Shown here: positions 6,153 through 6,467 of the stretch, one piece after another
Layout of the letters: every line of letters begins with the position of its first letter
Position numbering within the stretch: the stretch's first letter is position 1
DNA from: Anaerolineae bacterium
GTDB taxonomy: Bacteria > Chloroflexota > Anaerolineae > UBA1429
Reading direction: 5' to 3'
Assembly (NCBI GenBank): GCA_007123335.1
Contig: SKLG01000397.1
Location: 1 to 6,467 of the forward strand
DNA: 6,467 bases
Made by a program: the position numbers and the translations under genes
The notes under the pieces: generated by a model
The model's database searches: none
What the model was told of the DNA's origin: nothing
What the model saw: only the letters and a program-made list of their open reading frames with translations

Positions 6153-6180
6153 AAACGGCACGCCTGATGGCGTGCCGTTT
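6153..6180. terminator. Bidirectional hairpin terminator between convergent genes
   Basis: A perfect 12-bp stem (6153-6164 with 6169-6180, starting AAACGGCACGCC) with the 4-nt loop TGAT lies 35 bp after the secreted-protein stop. It lies 24 bp after the stop of the minus-strand transporter. The arms begin with AAA and end with TTT, giving a short U-run on either strand, so it can stop transcription from both sides. Confidence 0.8.
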
Positions 6181-6204
6181 GCTCGTTCGCGACGCAATGC
6201 AGGT

Positions 6205-6467
6205 TTATGCACCCTGCTCGGGAACTCCTATCCTTCTCGCCTCCCCCGTATCAGCGTCCTGCGCTTCAAGCCGCGTACACAGCACCAGCGCCGCGGCCAT
6301 CATTAACGCGGCGGTGACAAAGATCGGCACATAGCCCACCAGCGCGATGAGCGCGCCGCCGGCCGCGGGCAAAAAGTAGAGCGGTCCCAGCAGGGTGTTG
6401 GCCAGGCCATAGTAGCTGGGGCGATCCTCGGGGGGCGCGATATCGTAGAGATAGGCGATCTGCCCCA
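6205..6467 (-). CDS. Major facilitator superfamily transporter, C-terminal fragment
   Basis: The frame enters from the right edge and runs 86 residues to a TAA at 6205-6207, so the N-terminal bulk and the start lie outside the window. It begins GQIAYLYDIAPPEDRPSYYG, a cytoplasmic loop typical of MFS carriers before the last two helices. Two hydrophobic segments follow: about residues 21-44 (LANTLLGPLYFLPAAGGALI...) and 46-63 (VPIFVTAALMMAAALVL...). The acidic and polar tail (from about residue 65) is cytoplasmic. The 'APPE(D/E)RPSYYGLANTLLGP' style matches uncharacterised Chloroflexota-type MFS permeases, in my recollection. Substrate cannot be told from this fragment. The gene is convergent with the secreted-protein gene and shares the hairpin terminator at 6153-6180. 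Confidence 0.82.
   Translation of the reverse strand, partial: GQIAYLYDIAPPEDRPSYYGLANTLLGPLYFLPAAGGALIALVGYVPIFVTAALMMAAALVLCTRLEAQDADTGEARRIGVPEQGA

Noticed and set aside
1..6467. CRISPR array, tRNA, rRNA, insertion sequence or defence system
   Set aside because: I saw no regularly spaced repeats, cloverleaf sequence, transposase or defence-type motifs on either strand.

Overview
The window is GC-rich bacterial DNA with Shine-Dalgarno starts, tightly packed genes and FtsX-type and UroD-type proteins. The protein style, plus short GGAGCG-type palindromes inside genes, suggests a Chloroflexota (Anaerolineae-like) genome. That assignment rests on family memory, not on a marker gene, and is only moderately supported.

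Left part (1-3241, minus strand): a three-gene unit reads right to left. It starts with a UroD/MtaA-type enzyme (2258-3241). After 21 nt and a strong ribosome site comes a small conserved protein of unknown function (1709-2236). Its stop overlaps the start of a large MacB/FtsX-type ABC permease (1-1709), which runs off the left edge. A good sigma70-like promoter (3272-3300) sits just upstream of the first gene. The permease has an uninterrupted 569-codon frame. It carries a perfect 24-bp inverted repeat inside the linker between its two permease modules, read through in frame.

Middle (3242-3410): a divergent intergenic region with the minus-strand promoter and one or two plus-strand -10-like elements.

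Right part (3411-6117, plus strand): two exported proteins of unknown function. The first is a 686-residue protein with an N-terminal signal or anchor, a beta-rich N-terminal domain, a helical middle and a C-terminal membrane anchor. The second is a 159-residue secreted beta-rich protein. Between them lies a 166-bp spacer rich in short palindromes. Both act outside the cytoplasm and could be functionally linked, but nothing in the sequence proves it.

Right end (6118-6467): a perfect 12-bp hairpin terminator lies between convergent genes. Beyond it is the C-terminal end of a major-facilitator transporter on the minus strand, cut by the window edge.

I found no RNA gene, CRISPR array, insertion sequence or recognisable defence system. 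The most unusual items are the in-frame palindrome in the permease, a possible second relic of the same repeat type in the neighbouring gene, and the three uncharacterised proteins.
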